DNA of 64,000 nt from Paenibacillus cremeus (GTDB lineage Bacteria > Bacillota > Bacilli > Paenibacillales > NBRC-103111): positions 183,075 through 247,074 of the forward strand of contig NZ_VNJI01000002.1 in NCBI RefSeq assembly GCF_007786445.1, read 5' to 3'. The notes below the pieces were generated by a model. The model searched no databases, was not told the DNA's origin, and worked only from the letters and a program-made list of their open reading frames with translations. The translations under genes were made by a program, and so were the position numbers. Of the stretch, positions 28,060 through 38,434 are shown piece by piece; position 1 is the first letter of the stretch; each line of letters opens with the position of its first letter.

Positions 28060-29196
28060 TTATTTACCCGGCACCTCAAGCTTCTCAATCAACGTCGGAA
28101 GCTCTTGCGTCATAAATTTATTATAATCTTGGTTCGTAAAATCTTGTAGCAGCTGATCCTTCACCTCATTCAAGGTTCGCGTGCTGCGGGCTTCGACGCG
28201 CATAACATGGTAGCCATAAGTCGTTTCGACCGGATCGCTGATCTTGTTCAGCTCCAGCTCGATGGCCGCCTTCTTGAACGGTTCCACCCAATCGCTCACT
28301 GCCGCATCGGCATAAAGACCGCCATTATCCTTGGAGCCCGGATCATCTGAATACTGCTTCGCCAAATCGGCGAAATTGCCGCCGTTATCCAGCTTCGCCT
28401 TAACTTCGTTGGCGAGCTTCAGCGCGTCTTCCTTGGAGCGGGCTTTTCCGCTCGCGTCCGTAAACCCAATTAAGATATGACGTACGGACGCCGTAATGAA
28501 TTGGCCGGTCTTCGCTTTCTCATCATAGGCAGCCTGCAGTGCTGCGTCAGAAGTTAACGCGTTCAGCACTTTACCTGTCGCAATGTGCTGTTCGATGAAA
28601 GCGCGCAGATCCTGCTCCGTGATTCCGTTTTTGGACAGAATGGTTGCGAAATCCGTCCCTTGCTGGCTGTTCAGCAGCATCTGCTTAAGCTCCTCGAACT
28701 GTGCATTCACCGCATCCGGAAGCGCCGCCTTCATCTCGTCGGTCATCCGTCCGCTCAGAACCCGGTATCCGATCAGCTGTTTCACCAAGTACTCTTTATA
28801 AGCCTTCTGCGTCTCATACTGCGCATTCTGCGGGTTCAAAACACGAGTGACCGCCATGTATTTGTCCAGGTCGGCTTGCGTGACTTGACCGCCTTTGTAG
28901 GTGCTTACGATCGTTGTCGGATTTTTGCCTACCCAGATCGTGTCAGTATCAGCATCAAAACCAACTTCCTTGCCCAGCGCTTCGCTCACAAAGCGGAGAG
29001 GAACGTAGGTTGTGCCGTTATAAATAAAGCCGGAGCCTTGGTCTTCGGTTGGTTTTTTCTCAATTCCGTCAAACATATATTTCAGATTTTTAAAATATAC
29101 TTCAATCTGTGTTCCGCTCGCATAGGCGATAGAGCCGGTAAGCATGACCCCCAGCGATAAGCCAAGCACCAAGCCCTTCACTTTGTCGTTCATCAT
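28060..29196 (-). CDS. PrsA/SurA-like secreted peptidyl-prolyl isomerase with stalk domain
   Basis: This 378-residue exported foldase has a signal peptide (1-26, ending AYA) without a lipobox, unlike classical lipoprotein PrsA. Residues about 30-92 form a half stalk domain (GTTYVPLRFVSEALG), about 95-225 a SurA-type helical chaperone region, and about 233-335 a parvulin domain (ASVRHILIGF ... PVETTYGYHVMRVE). It probably helps fold exported proteins at the wall. The stalk domain is of the same type as in the amidase gene at 2324. Two tandem ATGs follow GGAAGGAAAG. Confidence 0.9.
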   Translation of the reverse strand: MMNDKVKGLVLGLSLGVMLTGSIAYASGTQIEVYFKNLKYMFDGIEKKPTEDQGSGFIYNGTTYVPLRFVSEALGKEVGFDADTDTIWVGKNPTTIVSTYKGGQVTQADLDKYMAVTRVLNPQNAQYETQKAYKEYLVKQLIGYRVLSGRMTDEMKAALPDAVNAQFEELKQMLLNSQQGTDFATILSKNGITEQDLRAFIEQHIATGKVLNALTSDAALQAAYDEKAKTGQFITASVRHILIGFTDASGKARSKEDALKLANEVKAKLDNGGNFADLAKQYSDDPGSKDNGGLYADAAVSDWVEPFKKAAIELELNKISDPVETTYGYHVMRVEARSTRTLNEVKDQLLQDFTNQDYNKFMTQELPTLIEKLEVPGK

Positions 29197-29335
29197 GGAT
29201 TACTTCTTTCCTTCCTCATGGTTAAATGTGAAATAATTGTGTACTTCTTTCTTATTCTACGAATAACGACAAAATCCTGCTTTTTATTCAAAAAGGACTA
29301 CCATATATTAGGATAATTGTCGAAAAGTATACAAG

Positions 29336-29356
29336 TCTCGACAGAAGCTATCGAGA
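29336..29356. promoter_or_regulatory. Dyad in the divergent gap before glgB
   Basis: TCTCGA and TCGAGA are separated by 9 bases, about 75 bases before the glgB start. The 232-base divergent gap otherwise shows only weak promoter-like AT-rich sequence (TAATAT near 29386). Confidence 0.3.
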
Positions 29357-29428
29357 GGAATTTTGCGATCCGCGTAGTATTTCTGTAATATGCACCTAAA
29401 AATTATACAAAAAGGGGATGAATGAACT

Positions 29429-31364
29429 GTGATGAGCTTAATCCCCGTTCCGGAGGACTTGTATTTGTTCCATGAAGGCAATTTGTTCCAGAGCTATCGC
29501 ATGCTCGGTGCGCATGTTGCTGAAGTCGACGGGATATCCGGTGTACGCTTTACGGTGTGGGCTCCACATGCCCGAGAAGTTCGGGTCGTCGGAGATTTTA
29601 ACTGCTGGGACGGCACGGAGCATCCCATGCAGAGAATCAGCACTTGGGGGGTCTGGTCTGTATTTGTGCCGGAGGTCGGCGAAGGCGAGTTTTACAAGTA
29701 CGAGATCGTCACGCAGACCGGTACTCTGGTCTACAAGGCGGATCCGTATGCGTACTGGTCGGAGCTGAAGCCGGGCACCGCTTCGCGGGTCTATTCGCTA
29801 GAAGGCTACGAATGGGCGGATCAGGCATGGCAGGAGCAAAAGCAGCAGCGCTCGATTTATCATTCCCCGATGAACATCTATGAGGTTCACATGGGAACGT
29901 GGAAGAAGAAGCCGGACGGAAGCTACTACACCTACCGTGAGCTCGCTGATGAGCTTGTCGCGTACGTGAAGGACATGGGGTACACCCACATCGAGCTGCT
30001 GCCGCTGGCCGAGCATCCGTACGACCGGTCTTGGGGATATCAAGCGACAGGATACTACTCCGTCACGAGCCGGTTTGGCGCACCGAAGGATTTCATGTAT
30101 TTCGTCGACCGCTGTCACCAAGAAGGCATTGGCGTCATCATGGACTGGGTGCCGGGGCATTTCGTCAAAGACGAGCACGGATTACGCGAATTCGACGGAA
30201 AGCCTTTGTACGAGTATGACGACCCGGTGATGGCCGAGAAACCAGAATGGGGGACGTTGACGTTTGATTTTACCAAGCCTGAGGTCGTCAGCTTCTTAAT
30301 CTCCAATGCGCTGTTTTGGATGGATGTCTACCATATTGACGGACTACGGGTCGATGCGGTGGCCAGCTTGCTCTACTTGAACTTCGGCAAACCGAAAGAA
30401 CAGTGGATCAAGAACGCGAATGGCGGGGACGAGAACCTCGAAGCGATCGAATTTCTCAAAAAGCTCAATCACACGGTGTTTGGTTATTATCCGGATGCGC
30501 TCATGATGGCCGAGGACTCTTCGGCATGGCCGCTGGTTACGGCACCGGTTCATTCAGGAGGTCTAGGCTTCAATTACAAGTGGAACATGGGCTGGATGAA
30601 CGACATGCTGAAATATATGGCGATCGATCCGTATTTTCGGCGGGGCAGCCACAATCTGCTCACCTTCAGCTTCATGTACACGTATTCCGAGAACTACGTG
30701 CTGCCGCTCTCCCATGACGAGGTGGTGCACGGCAAGAAATCGCTGTTGAACAAAATGCCGGGCGATTACTGGCAAAAGTTTGCGGGACTGCGGGTGCTTC
30801 TGGGCTACATGATGGGGCATCCGGGTAAAAAGCTGCTGTTCATGGGCGGCGAATTCGGTCAATATGACGAGTGGAAGGATCTGGAGGATCTCGACTGGGA
30901 AATGCTCGGCTACGATAGTCACCGCAGCTTGAAGCAGTATTCCCGGGACCTCAACCATCTGTATTTGCAGGAGCCGGCTTTGTGGGAGCTCGATCATCAG
31001 CCCGAAGGCTTCACCTGGATCGATCCGCACGATCAGAAGCAGAGCATTACGACGTTCATGCGGAAATCGAATAATCCGGACGATTTCTTAATTATCGTGA
31101 ACAATTTTACTCCGGTGTACCATCCGAAGTACCGAATCGGAGTTCCGTTTGCCGGAGAGTACGTAGAACGCTTCAACAGCGACGCGGGAGTGTATGGAGG
31201 CTCCGGAAAGCTCAATCCCGGGAAGCTGAAGACGGAGAAGGTGTCCTGGCACTATCAGCCGTTCAGCCTGCATATTGCTGTACCGCCGCTGTCTACGGTC
31301 ATTTTCAAACCAATCTCCATTAGCAAGCCAATCGCAAAGAGAGGTAAAGAAAGGGGCAAAGCCG

Positions 31365-31372
<8 letters not shown>
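29429..31372 (+). CDS. glgB: 1,4-alpha-glucan branching enzyme
   Basis: GlgB makes alpha-1,6 branches in glycogen. The 647-residue protein has an N-terminal CBM48 domain ([20 protein letters not shown]) and a GH13 barrel with the nucleophile Asp in [13 protein letters not shown], the general acid Glu in [10 protein letters not shown] and the third carboxylate in [12 protein letters not shown]. The start is GTG at 29429 or ATG at 29432, after AAAGGGG. A four-codon ATG mini-frame (29418-29432) ends across the start and could couple initiation. It leads the operon glgBCDA and overlaps glgC by 8 bases. Confidence 0.96.
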
Positions 31373-32534
<1,162 letters not shown>

Positions 32535-32540
32535 GTTCTC

Positions 32541-33650
32541 ATGAAACGTATGATGGGCGTAATTAATTTGGTGAACGAGCCGGATGATCTGGAAGAGCTG
32601 ACTTACAACCGCTGCGTGGCGTCCGTGCCTTTCGGCTCGCGCTATCGGCTGATCGATTTTACTTTGTCGAACATGGTTAACTCCGGCATTGAGAATGTGG
32701 CGGTGTTCACACAGCATAAGTACCGTTCGCTGATGGACCACCTGGGCTCCGGCAAGGAATGGGACTTGGACCGCAAACGCGGCGGGATGTTCCTCCTGCC
32801 TGCAGTGCTGCACGAAACGACAGGAATGGCACGAGGCGATTTGTTCCAATTTTACAGCCACCGGGATTATTTTTACCGCGGCCGCGAAGAGTATGTGGTC
32901 GTCTCCCGCAGCCACATGATTTGCAACATCGATTTCAACGAGGTACTCGATTACCATATCGAACGCCGTGCCGATGTGACGGTCGTCTACAAGAAGTCGG
33001 ACGATGACGATTTCGCCAAATTCCGCCGCATGGCGGTGAAAGAAGACGGCAAGGTCACGGTGATCGAGGATCATTCGGGACGTCTGCGGACGGACAACGT
33101 ATCGCTCGAGATGTATATCATGAGCAAGGAGCTGCTGCTTGACATGGTTGAAACGTGCCTGGCTCAAGGCTACGACCATCTCGTACGCGACGGCATTATG
33201 AAGAACATCGACAAGCTGGATGTGTATGGCTATTTGCACGAAGGCTATACGGGCATTGTTAATACGATCCAAAGCTATTACAAGCACAGCATGCAGCTGC
33301 TGAACCCGAAAATCTGGCGCGAGCTGTTCTTCCAGAAGAACCTGATCTATACCAAGGTCAAGGATGAACCGCCGGCCCGCTACGCGGAAAATGCCCATGC
33401 GCGCAATTCGCTTATTGCCAATGGCTGCGTCATTGAAGGCAAAGTGGAGAACAGCATCCTGTTCCGCGGTGTCAAAATCCGCAAAGGCGCTTACGTGAAG
33501 AACAGTATTATCCTCCAAAACTGCGAGATCGAAGAAAATGTCATTATTGAAAATGCCATTTTAGATAAAGACGTATTTATTAGCAGAGGTCGAGTTCTTA
33601 CTGGAGATAAGCAAGCGCCGTTCATTGCATCCAAAACCAAGGTGATCTAA
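32541..33650 (+). CDS. glgD: GlgD-type ADP-glucose pyrophosphorylase subunit
   Basis: This is a 369-residue GlgC paralogue. The N-terminal G-G-x-G-x-R-L nucleotide-binding motif of GlgC is replaced by NLVNEPDDLEELTYNRC, so this subunit should be non-catalytic and regulatory or structural. The beta-helix end is kept (SLIANGCVIEG, FRGVKIRKGAYVK). It starts 6 bases after glgC. A 97-base gap to glgA follows, with no obvious terminator. Confidence 0.93.
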   Translation: MKRMMGVINLVNEPDDLEELTYNRCVASVPFGSRYRLIDFTLSNMVNSGIENVAVFTQHKYRSLMDHLGSGKEWDLDRKRGGMFLLPAVLHETTGMARGDLFQFYSHRDYFYRGREEYVVVSRSHMICNIDFNEVLDYHIERRADVTVVYKKSDDDDFAKFRRMAVKEDGKVTVIEDHSGRLRTDNVSLEMYIMSKELLLDMVETCLAQGYDHLVRDGIMKNIDKLDVYGYLHEGYTGIVNTIQSYYKHSMQLLNPKIWRELFFQKNLIYTKVKDEPPARYAENAHARNSLIANGCVIEGKVENSILFRGVKIRKGAYVKNSIILQNCEIEENVIIENAILDKDVFISRGRVLTGDKQAPFIASKTKVI

Positions 33651-33747
33651 TGGCGAGCCTAACGCGTTCGGGCGGGCCGAGCTGGGTGGGGAATCAACTA
33701 GCACGAGCTCGCTCGGACCTAAACAAATAAAGGAGTGGTAGGAAGCC

Positions 33748-35193
33748 ATGAAAGTGTTATTTGCCGCGTCAGAAGCCGTACCTTTTGTTAAAACGGGAGG
33801 GCTGGCCGATGTGATCGGCTCGCTTCCAAAGGAGCTCGCGAAGCTCGGTGTTGACGTGCGAGTCATTTTGCCGAAGTATCATGACATTCCCGAGCATTTC
33901 GTGGAGCAGATGGAGCAGGTGGTCGCATTTCAGCTGCAAATGGGCTGGAGAAATTTGTTTTGCGGGATTCGCCAGCTGGTGCATGAGGGCATCACGTACT
34001 ATTTCATCGATAACGAATATTATTTCAATCGTACGGGATGTTACGGCTATGGCGATGATGCGGAACGTTACGCTTTCTACTGCCGGGCTGTGCTTGATGC
34101 GATTCAGCATCTCGATTTCATGCCGGATGTGATTCACTGCCACGATTGGCAGGCCAGCATGATACCGGTGCTGTATAGGGCGCACTTTTCTTATCAGCCG
34201 GAATATGCTCACATTAAGACTGTAGTCACCATTCATAATTTGAGATATCAGGGAACCTTCTCGAAGGACGCGTTCAAAGATTACTTCGCATTAGGGGACG
34301 AGCATTTCGGCGGGTACGCACTGGAGATGCACGGAGGAGCGAGCTTCCTGAAGGGCGGCCTGCTCTACTCCGACTACATTACGACGGTCAGCCCGACGTA
34401 CGCAGAGGAGATTCAAACGCCGTACTTCGGTGAAAATTTGGACGGGCTGCTGCGCAGTCAAGCCCATCGCTTGACCGGCATTATTAACGGCATCGATTAC
34501 GAAGAGTTCGATCCGATGTCGGATCCGCGGCTGGAAATTCACTTCCGCGATTCGCTCGTCAAAAAGCAGCAAAGCAAAATGAAGCTGCAGGAGCGTCTCG
34601 GCCTTCCGGTGAACAAGGATGTCCCGCTTATTGCACTGGTCACTCGTCTGGTGGATCAGAAGGGGCTTTCCCTGATCGATCGGGTTATCAGCGAGCTGAT
34701 GGCGCTCGATGCGCAGTGGGTGGTGCTTGGCACCGGCGATCAACAGTTTGAGCAGCTATTTCAATGGGCGGCGAATACGTTCCCGGACAAGCTGTCGGCG
34801 CAAATCCGCTTCGATGAGCCGCTGGCGCGGCAAATTTATGCCGGCTCGGACCTGTTCCTGATGCCGTCGCTGTTTGAGCCGTGCGGGATCGGACAGCTCA
34901 TCGCGATGCGCTACCGCAGCGTGCCGATTGTGCGTGAGACCGGAGGACTGAAGGATACGGTGCAACCGTATAACGAAGAAACCGGCGAAGGCACCGGCTT
35001 TAGCTTTGCAAATTATAATGCGCATGATATGCTTTATACCGTGGAGCGTGCGGTACAGCTGTACCGTGAGCCGGAGGTATGGAGCCGCTTGATGGCGAAC
35101 ATTAAGAAAAAAGACTTCAGCTGGCGCAAATCGGCGCAGCAATACGCCGCGCTGTACGAGAACCTGCAGAGTGCTGAAGCGGCTATAGGATAA
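33748..35193 (+). CDS. glgA: Glycogen synthase (GT5)
   Basis: GlgA extends alpha-1,4-glucan chains from ADP-glucose. The 481-residue protein has the N-terminal ADP-glucose site KTGGLADVIGSLPKEL and the C-terminal SLFEPCGIGQLIAMRYRS motif with the catalytic Glu, followed by RETGGLKDTV. AAAGGAGTGG precedes the ATG. It closes the glg cluster; a glycogen phosphorylase gene (glgP), which ends the Bacillus subtilis operon, is absent here. Confidence 0.95.
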   Translation: MKVLFAASEAVPFVKTGGLADVIGSLPKELAKLGVDVRVILPKYHDIPEHFVEQMEQVVAFQLQMGWRNLFCGIRQLVHEGITYYFIDNEYYFNRTGCYGYGDDAERYAFYCRAVLDAIQHLDFMPDVIHCHDWQASMIPVLYRAHFSYQPEYAHIKTVVTIHNLRYQGTFSKDAFKDYFALGDEHFGGYALEMHGGASFLKGGLLYSDYITTVSPTYAEEIQTPYFGENLDGLLRSQAHRLTGIINGIDYEEFDPMSDPRLEIHFRDSLVKKQQSKMKLQERLGLPVNKDVPLIALVTRLVDQKGLSLIDRVISELMALDAQWVVLGTGDQQFEQLFQWAANTFPDKLSAQIRFDEPLARQIYAGSDLFLMPSLFEPCGIGQLIAMRYRSVPIVRETGGLKDTVQPYNEETGEGTGFSFANYNAHDMLYTVERAVQLYREPEVWSRLMANIKKKDFSWRKSAQQYAALYENLQSAEAAIG

Positions 35194-35208
35194 TTAGTTA
35201 TGAACTAG

Positions 35209-35277
35209 AAAAACCAATGCTCCTAAGCCTACCTTTCCGTGAAAACGCGGGAAGCGGGGCGCGGGACATTGGTTTTT
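35209..35277 (+). terminator. Terminator after glgA
   Basis: AAAAACCAATG and CATTGGTTTTT form a perfect 11-bp outer stem around a GC-rich inner segment of about 47 bases. Confidence 0.75.
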
Positions 35278-35293
35278 CCGCTAAGGAGCGAGT

Positions 35294-35500
35294 GTGCGCA
35301 TGCTGTTGAACATCAAGATATCGATCGGTGGGGAGCTGGTCAAGGCCGCTTCGATCGAAGTGGATGACTATAAGCTGGAGGAGCTGACGGAGGAAGAGAA
35401 GGAAAGCGCGATGGAAATCGTCGTTCGCAATTGGGCGGACCGCAACCTACAAATCGAATGGGAAGATGTAGAAGAAGGAGAAGAAGAAGAGGAGGCGTAA
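35294..35500 (+). CDS. Small acidic protein, unknown function
   Basis: This 66-68-residue product starts with a beta-like hydrophobic segment (LLNIKISIGGELVKAASIEV) and ends in a very acidic tail of Glu residues. AAGGAG lies 5 bases before the GTG and 11 before an in-frame ATG at 35300. It follows the glgA terminator directly and ends 2 bases before a truncated HAD frame. I do not recognise a family; codon use looks coding. Confidence 0.6.
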   Translation: MRMLLNIKISIGGELVKAASIEVDDYKLEELTEEEKESAMEIVVRNWADRNLQIEWEDVEEGEEEEEA

Positions 35501-35502
35501 CG

Positions 35503-35643
35503 ATGAGTCGGTTGGTGGTGTTGACCGATTTGGATGGAAGCTTGCTGCGCCCGGATGCTACATTGTCCGATTCTACGACCGACACTTTGGATCCAACGAG
35601 CAGGATGGCGTGGCAGCTGACATTGCAGAGCGTTGAAATCTAG
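35503..35643 (+). pseudogene. Truncated HAD-family phosphatase
   Basis: The frame opens with SRLVVLTDLDGSLLRPDATL, the N-terminus and motif I (DLDG) of a Cof/MPGP-type HAD phosphatase. It then leaves the family near residue 31 and stops after 46 residues, against 250 or more in intact members. A good ribosome site (GGAGG) precedes the ATG, so the start is preserved while motifs II-IV are missing. A terminator follows 22 bases later. It looks like a deletion remnant. Confidence 0.65.
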
Positions 35644-35664
35644 AATGGCACAATGAGTATGCAG

Positions 35665-35698
35665 CGGCCTCTCAACTCTTTTGTAGGGGCCGTTTTTT
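35665..35698 (+). terminator. Terminator after HAD remnant
   Basis: CGGCCTC and GGGGCCG form a 7-bp stem with one G-T pair, followed by six T. Confidence 0.8.
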
Positions 35699-35757
35699 CG
35701 TGTCCTTTACAGGTATACGAAGGCTTCAGAGCGTTTGAAAAATTTTTTTCATAGATC

Positions 35758-35787
35758 GCATAATAACCTCATGCCGGGAACATAATA
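35758..35787 (+). promoter_or_regulatory. Sigma-G (forespore) promoter of the SASP gene
   Basis: GCATA and CATAATA are separated by 18 bases, matching the sigma-G -35 (GHATR) and -10 (CATxxTA) patterns at the expected spacing, 53 bases before the spore-protein start. Confidence 0.65.
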
Positions 35788-35840
35788 CACCTACGGCACT
35801 AGAAAAAGTGCTTTCACACCCAACTTAGGAGGTCATACTT

Positions 35841-36068
35841 ATGGCAGGTCAATCTCGTTCCAGCAACACTCTGGTGGTACCACAAGCAACAGCGGCACTG
35901 TCGCAAATGAAGTATGAAGTCGCACAAGAATTGGGCATTCAAATTCCGCAAGATGGGTACATGGGCTTTATGGCTACCCGTGATGCAGGAGCCATCGGAG
36001 GGAACATCACTCGTCGCTTAGTTCAAATTGCAGAACAACAACTTTCTGGTAGTGCCAGAGTAAGATAA
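35841..36068 (+). CDS. Alpha/beta-type small acid-soluble spore protein
   Basis: This 75-residue forespore protein coats and protects DNA in dormant spores. The two conserved blocks are present: MKYEVAQELGI, which holds the germination-protease cleavage region around the Glu, and GYMGFMATRDAGAIGGNITRR, which is the DNA-binding region. Length is typical. GGAGGT precedes the ATG. A sigma-G-type promoter lies upstream and a strong terminator downstream, so it is monocistronic. Confidence 0.95.
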   Translation: MAGQSRSSNTLVVPQATAALSQMKYEVAQELGIQIPQDGYMGFMATRDAGAIGGNITRRLVQIAEQQLSGSARVR

Positions 36069-36091
36069 TGTCGGTTTATCATTAGGTCAGG

Positions 36092-36119
36092 CCGGGAGAC
36101 TCGTTCTCCCGGTTTTTTT
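36092..36119 (+). terminator. Terminator after SASP gene
   Basis: CCGGGAGA and TCTCCCGG form a perfect 8-bp stem with a 5-base loop, then seven T. Confidence 0.92.
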
Positions 36120-36231
36120 CTTGTTTGCGGCGCGTTAGAGGTGGAGTGGGCGAACTTGTCGGACTGTTCAATGCAGCCTATTTTTGGTAGAGTAGATAAG
36201 GATGATGAACGACTTGGAGGAGGAGATTTTG

Positions 36232-37239
36232 GTGACGAACGTAACGGCTTCGGCCTATGAAGAGTTGTATCAAGGGGAACAAGCGGTGTGGCTGAACGCA
36301 GGGCCTTATCAAGCGGCGTTGCTGCCGGGCATCGGTGCGAATTTGATTGCATTTCGCGATACCGTGAAGCAGTATCAGTTTCTGCATGAACCGGCGGCGG
36401 ATGAGATGGAAGCCTTCAAGGCGAATCCGATCATTCACGGCATTCCAGTGTTGTTTCCACCCAACCGCTACGAGGACGGCAAGTTCCCTTGGAACGGGAA
36501 GGTGTACCAGCTGCCGGTGAATGAAGCGAGAACGGGCAACCATCTTCACGGGTTTGTACATAATATTCCTTGGACTGTGGAAAGCTTTGGTGCACAAGGG
36601 GGGGAAGCGCAGGTAACGTTGGTTTTGCAAGTAAAAGAGGGCCATTCGGTGCATGCTTACTTGCCGTTTACCTTCACAATCCGGCTGCGGTATACGCTCA
36701 GTAGCGACGGGCTTCATCAGCAAATTACGGTTCGCAATGAAGGACAGGAATCGATGCCCTGCTTGCTCGCGTTCCATACGGCGATCAATGCCCCGTTCGC
36801 ACCGGGCAGCACAGCGGCGGATCAACGTTTCACGATGACCATCGGGGAACGCTGGGAGATGAGCGACCGCATGCTGCCGACAGGCTCGTATCAGCCGCTG
36901 ACTGCGGAGGAAGAGCTAATGAAGCGCGGAGGCGTATCACCCTATTTTGCAGCGATGGACAATCATTACACGGCTGTTCCACAAAACGGGCGCAACCGGA
37001 TGGAACTCACCGATACGCGGAGTAAAGTGAAGCTGGTATACGATGTCGGTACCACCTATAAGCAGTGGATGATTTGGAACAGCAATGCATCCGGCCAATT
37101 TTTCTGTCCGGAGCCGCAGATCAATCTGGTGAATGCGCCTAACCTTCAGTTGCCTGCGGACGAAGTCGGATTGTTTGCGCTTGAACCGGGAGCGATTTGG
37201 GAAGAAACGTCACGACTCTATGTGATCGATTTGGAATAA
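36232..37239 (+). CDS. Aldose 1-epimerase family protein
   Basis: This 335-residue galactose-mutarotase-fold protein interconverts sugar anomers. Candidate catalytic residues are the His in GNHLHGFVHN and the Glu in CPEPQINLVNAPN, with another conserved His in LLAFHTAINAP. It is closer to LacX/YeaD-like members than to classical GalM. I prefer the GTG at 36232 because GGAGGAGGAG lies about 6 bases upstream. An in-frame ATG at 36202 would add 10 residues but lacks a ribosome site. msrAB follows after 51 bases. Confidence 0.88.
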   Translation: MTNVTASAYEELYQGEQAVWLNAGPYQAALLPGIGANLIAFRDTVKQYQFLHEPAADEMEAFKANPIIHGIPVLFPPNRYEDGKFPWNGKVYQLPVNEARTGNHLHGFVHNIPWTVESFGAQGGEAQVTLVLQVKEGHSVHAYLPFTFTIRLRYTLSSDGLHQQITVRNEGQESMPCLLAFHTAINAPFAPGSTAADQRFTMTIGERWEMSDRMLPTGSYQPLTAEEELMKRGGVSPYFAAMDNHYTAVPQNGRNRMELTDTRSKVKLVYDVGTTYKQWMIWNSNASGQFFCPEPQINLVNAPNLQLPADEVGLFALEPGAIWEETSRLYVIDLE

Positions 37240-37290
37240 AATAGAACGAAGCAGGGATCGCCGACGGCATCCCAAAGGAGGAGAGGTCAT

Positions 37291-38265
37291 TTGGCAGCTG
37301 AACAGCTCGAGAACGGTTTGGAATTGGCTACGTTTGCGGGAGGCTGTTTTTGGTGCATGGTATCGCCTTTCGAGGAGATGCCTGGCATTGTGAAGGTCAC
37401 TTCGGGGTATACGGGAGGACACACGGTTAATCCCACGTATGAAGAGGTTTGCACGCATACCACCGGTCATACCGAGGCGGTACAAATTGTGTTTGATCCT
37501 GCCGTATTTCCGTACGAAAAGCTGCTGGACCTCTTTTGGCGGCAAATTGACCCTACCGACGCAGGAGGGCAGTTTCATGATCGCGGCTCCTCGTATCGGA
37601 CGGCCATTTTCTATCATTCGGTGGCGCAGCGGGAGCAAGCAGAAGCTTCCAAGCAGCAGCTTGCGGAGAGCGGTCGATTCGATCGACCGATTGTCGTTCC
37701 GATCGAGCCGGCGTCTGTCTTTTATCCTGCGGAAGACTACCATCAGGGATATTACAAAAAGCAGCCGATGCGGTATAAGATGTATAGGAAGGGCTCTGGC
37801 CGAGAGGCATTCTTGGAAGCCCACTGGAAGCAGGAGAAGGATCTGGATGAATTGCGCAGCCGCTTGACGCCGATTCAATTTGAAGTGACTCAGAACAACG
37901 GCACGGAGCGGGCGTTTACCGGCGAATATTGGGATAACCATCGTGAAGGCTTGTACGTGGATGTGGTGTCGGGGGAGCCGTTGTTCAGCTCGCTCGATAA
38001 ATTCGACTCCGGCTGCGGGTGGCCGAGCTTTACAAAGCCGCTGATGGCAAGCCAAATCAAGGAAAAAACAGATCTGAGCCATTTCATGGTTCGCACCGAG
38101 GTTCGCAGTAAGGAAGCGGACTCGCACCTCGGGCATGTGTTTCATGACGGGCCTGCGCCTACAGGCTTGCGGTATTGCATCAATTCCGCGGCGCTTCGGT
38201 TTATTCCCGTGGAAGACCTCGAGAGGGAAGGCTATGGGCATTACCGCTCGCTGTTCAACAAGTAA
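37291..38265 (+). CDS. msrAB: Fused methionine sulfoxide reductase MsrA-MsrB
   Basis: This 324-residue bifunctional repair enzyme reduces both epimers of methionine sulfoxide. The MsrA domain (about 1-160) has the catalytic motif GGCFWCM. The MsrB domain (about 180-320) has CGWPSF and the catalytic Cys in [11 protein letters not shown]. The zinc-binding CxxC pairs of many MsrB proteins are missing (VSGEPLFSS replaces a Cys site), so it is the non-zinc type. The TTG start follows GGAGGAGAGG. The MsrA-MsrB order is the common fused arrangement. Confidence 0.95.
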   Translation: MAAEQLENGLELATFAGGCFWCMVSPFEEMPGIVKVTSGYTGGHTVNPTYEEVCTHTTGHTEAVQIVFDPAVFPYEKLLDLFWRQIDPTDAGGQFHDRGSSYRTAIFYHSVAQREQAEASKQQLAESGRFDRPIVVPIEPASVFYPAEDYHQGYYKKQPMRYKMYRKGSGREAFLEAHWKQEKDLDELRSRLTPIQFEVTQNNGTERAFTGEYWDNHREGLYVDVVSGEPLFSSLDKFDSGCGWPSFTKPLMASQIKEKTDLSHFMVRTEVRSKEADSHLGHVFHDGPAPTGLRYCINSAALRFIPVEDLEREGYGHYRSLFNK

Positions 38266-38287
38266 ATAGGAATAGGCAGGTTCCTAA

Positions 38288-38318
38288 ACATCGGGAGAAG
38301 TCTCCCGGTGTTTTTTTT
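38288..38318 (+). terminator. Terminator after msrAB
   Basis: ACATCGGGAG and CTCCCGGTGT form a 10-bp stem with one T-G pair, followed by eight T. Confidence 0.88.
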
Positions 38319-38394
38319 GTGTTTATAGCATTATAGGTTATTCTCTATTTTTTACCAGCTCCTCTTTTATCCCTATCAGATTGAATAGCAGACT

Positions 38395-38403
38395 CATATA
38401 TTA
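38395..38403 (+). promoter_or_regulatory. Sigma-K/E-like -10 element
   Basis: CATATATTA fits the mother-cell -10 pattern CATAnnnTA, 32 bases before the start of the triplet-repeat gene. No clear -35 can be fixed. It supports late sporulation expression only weakly. Confidence 0.35.
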
Positions 38404-38434
38404 TATTACTCATTGAGAAGGAGGTTGTTATCAC

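Noticed and set aside
33651..33747. Terminator or small gene between glgD and glgA
   Set aside because: The 97-base gap shows only short GC-rich pairings without a T run and no supported frame.
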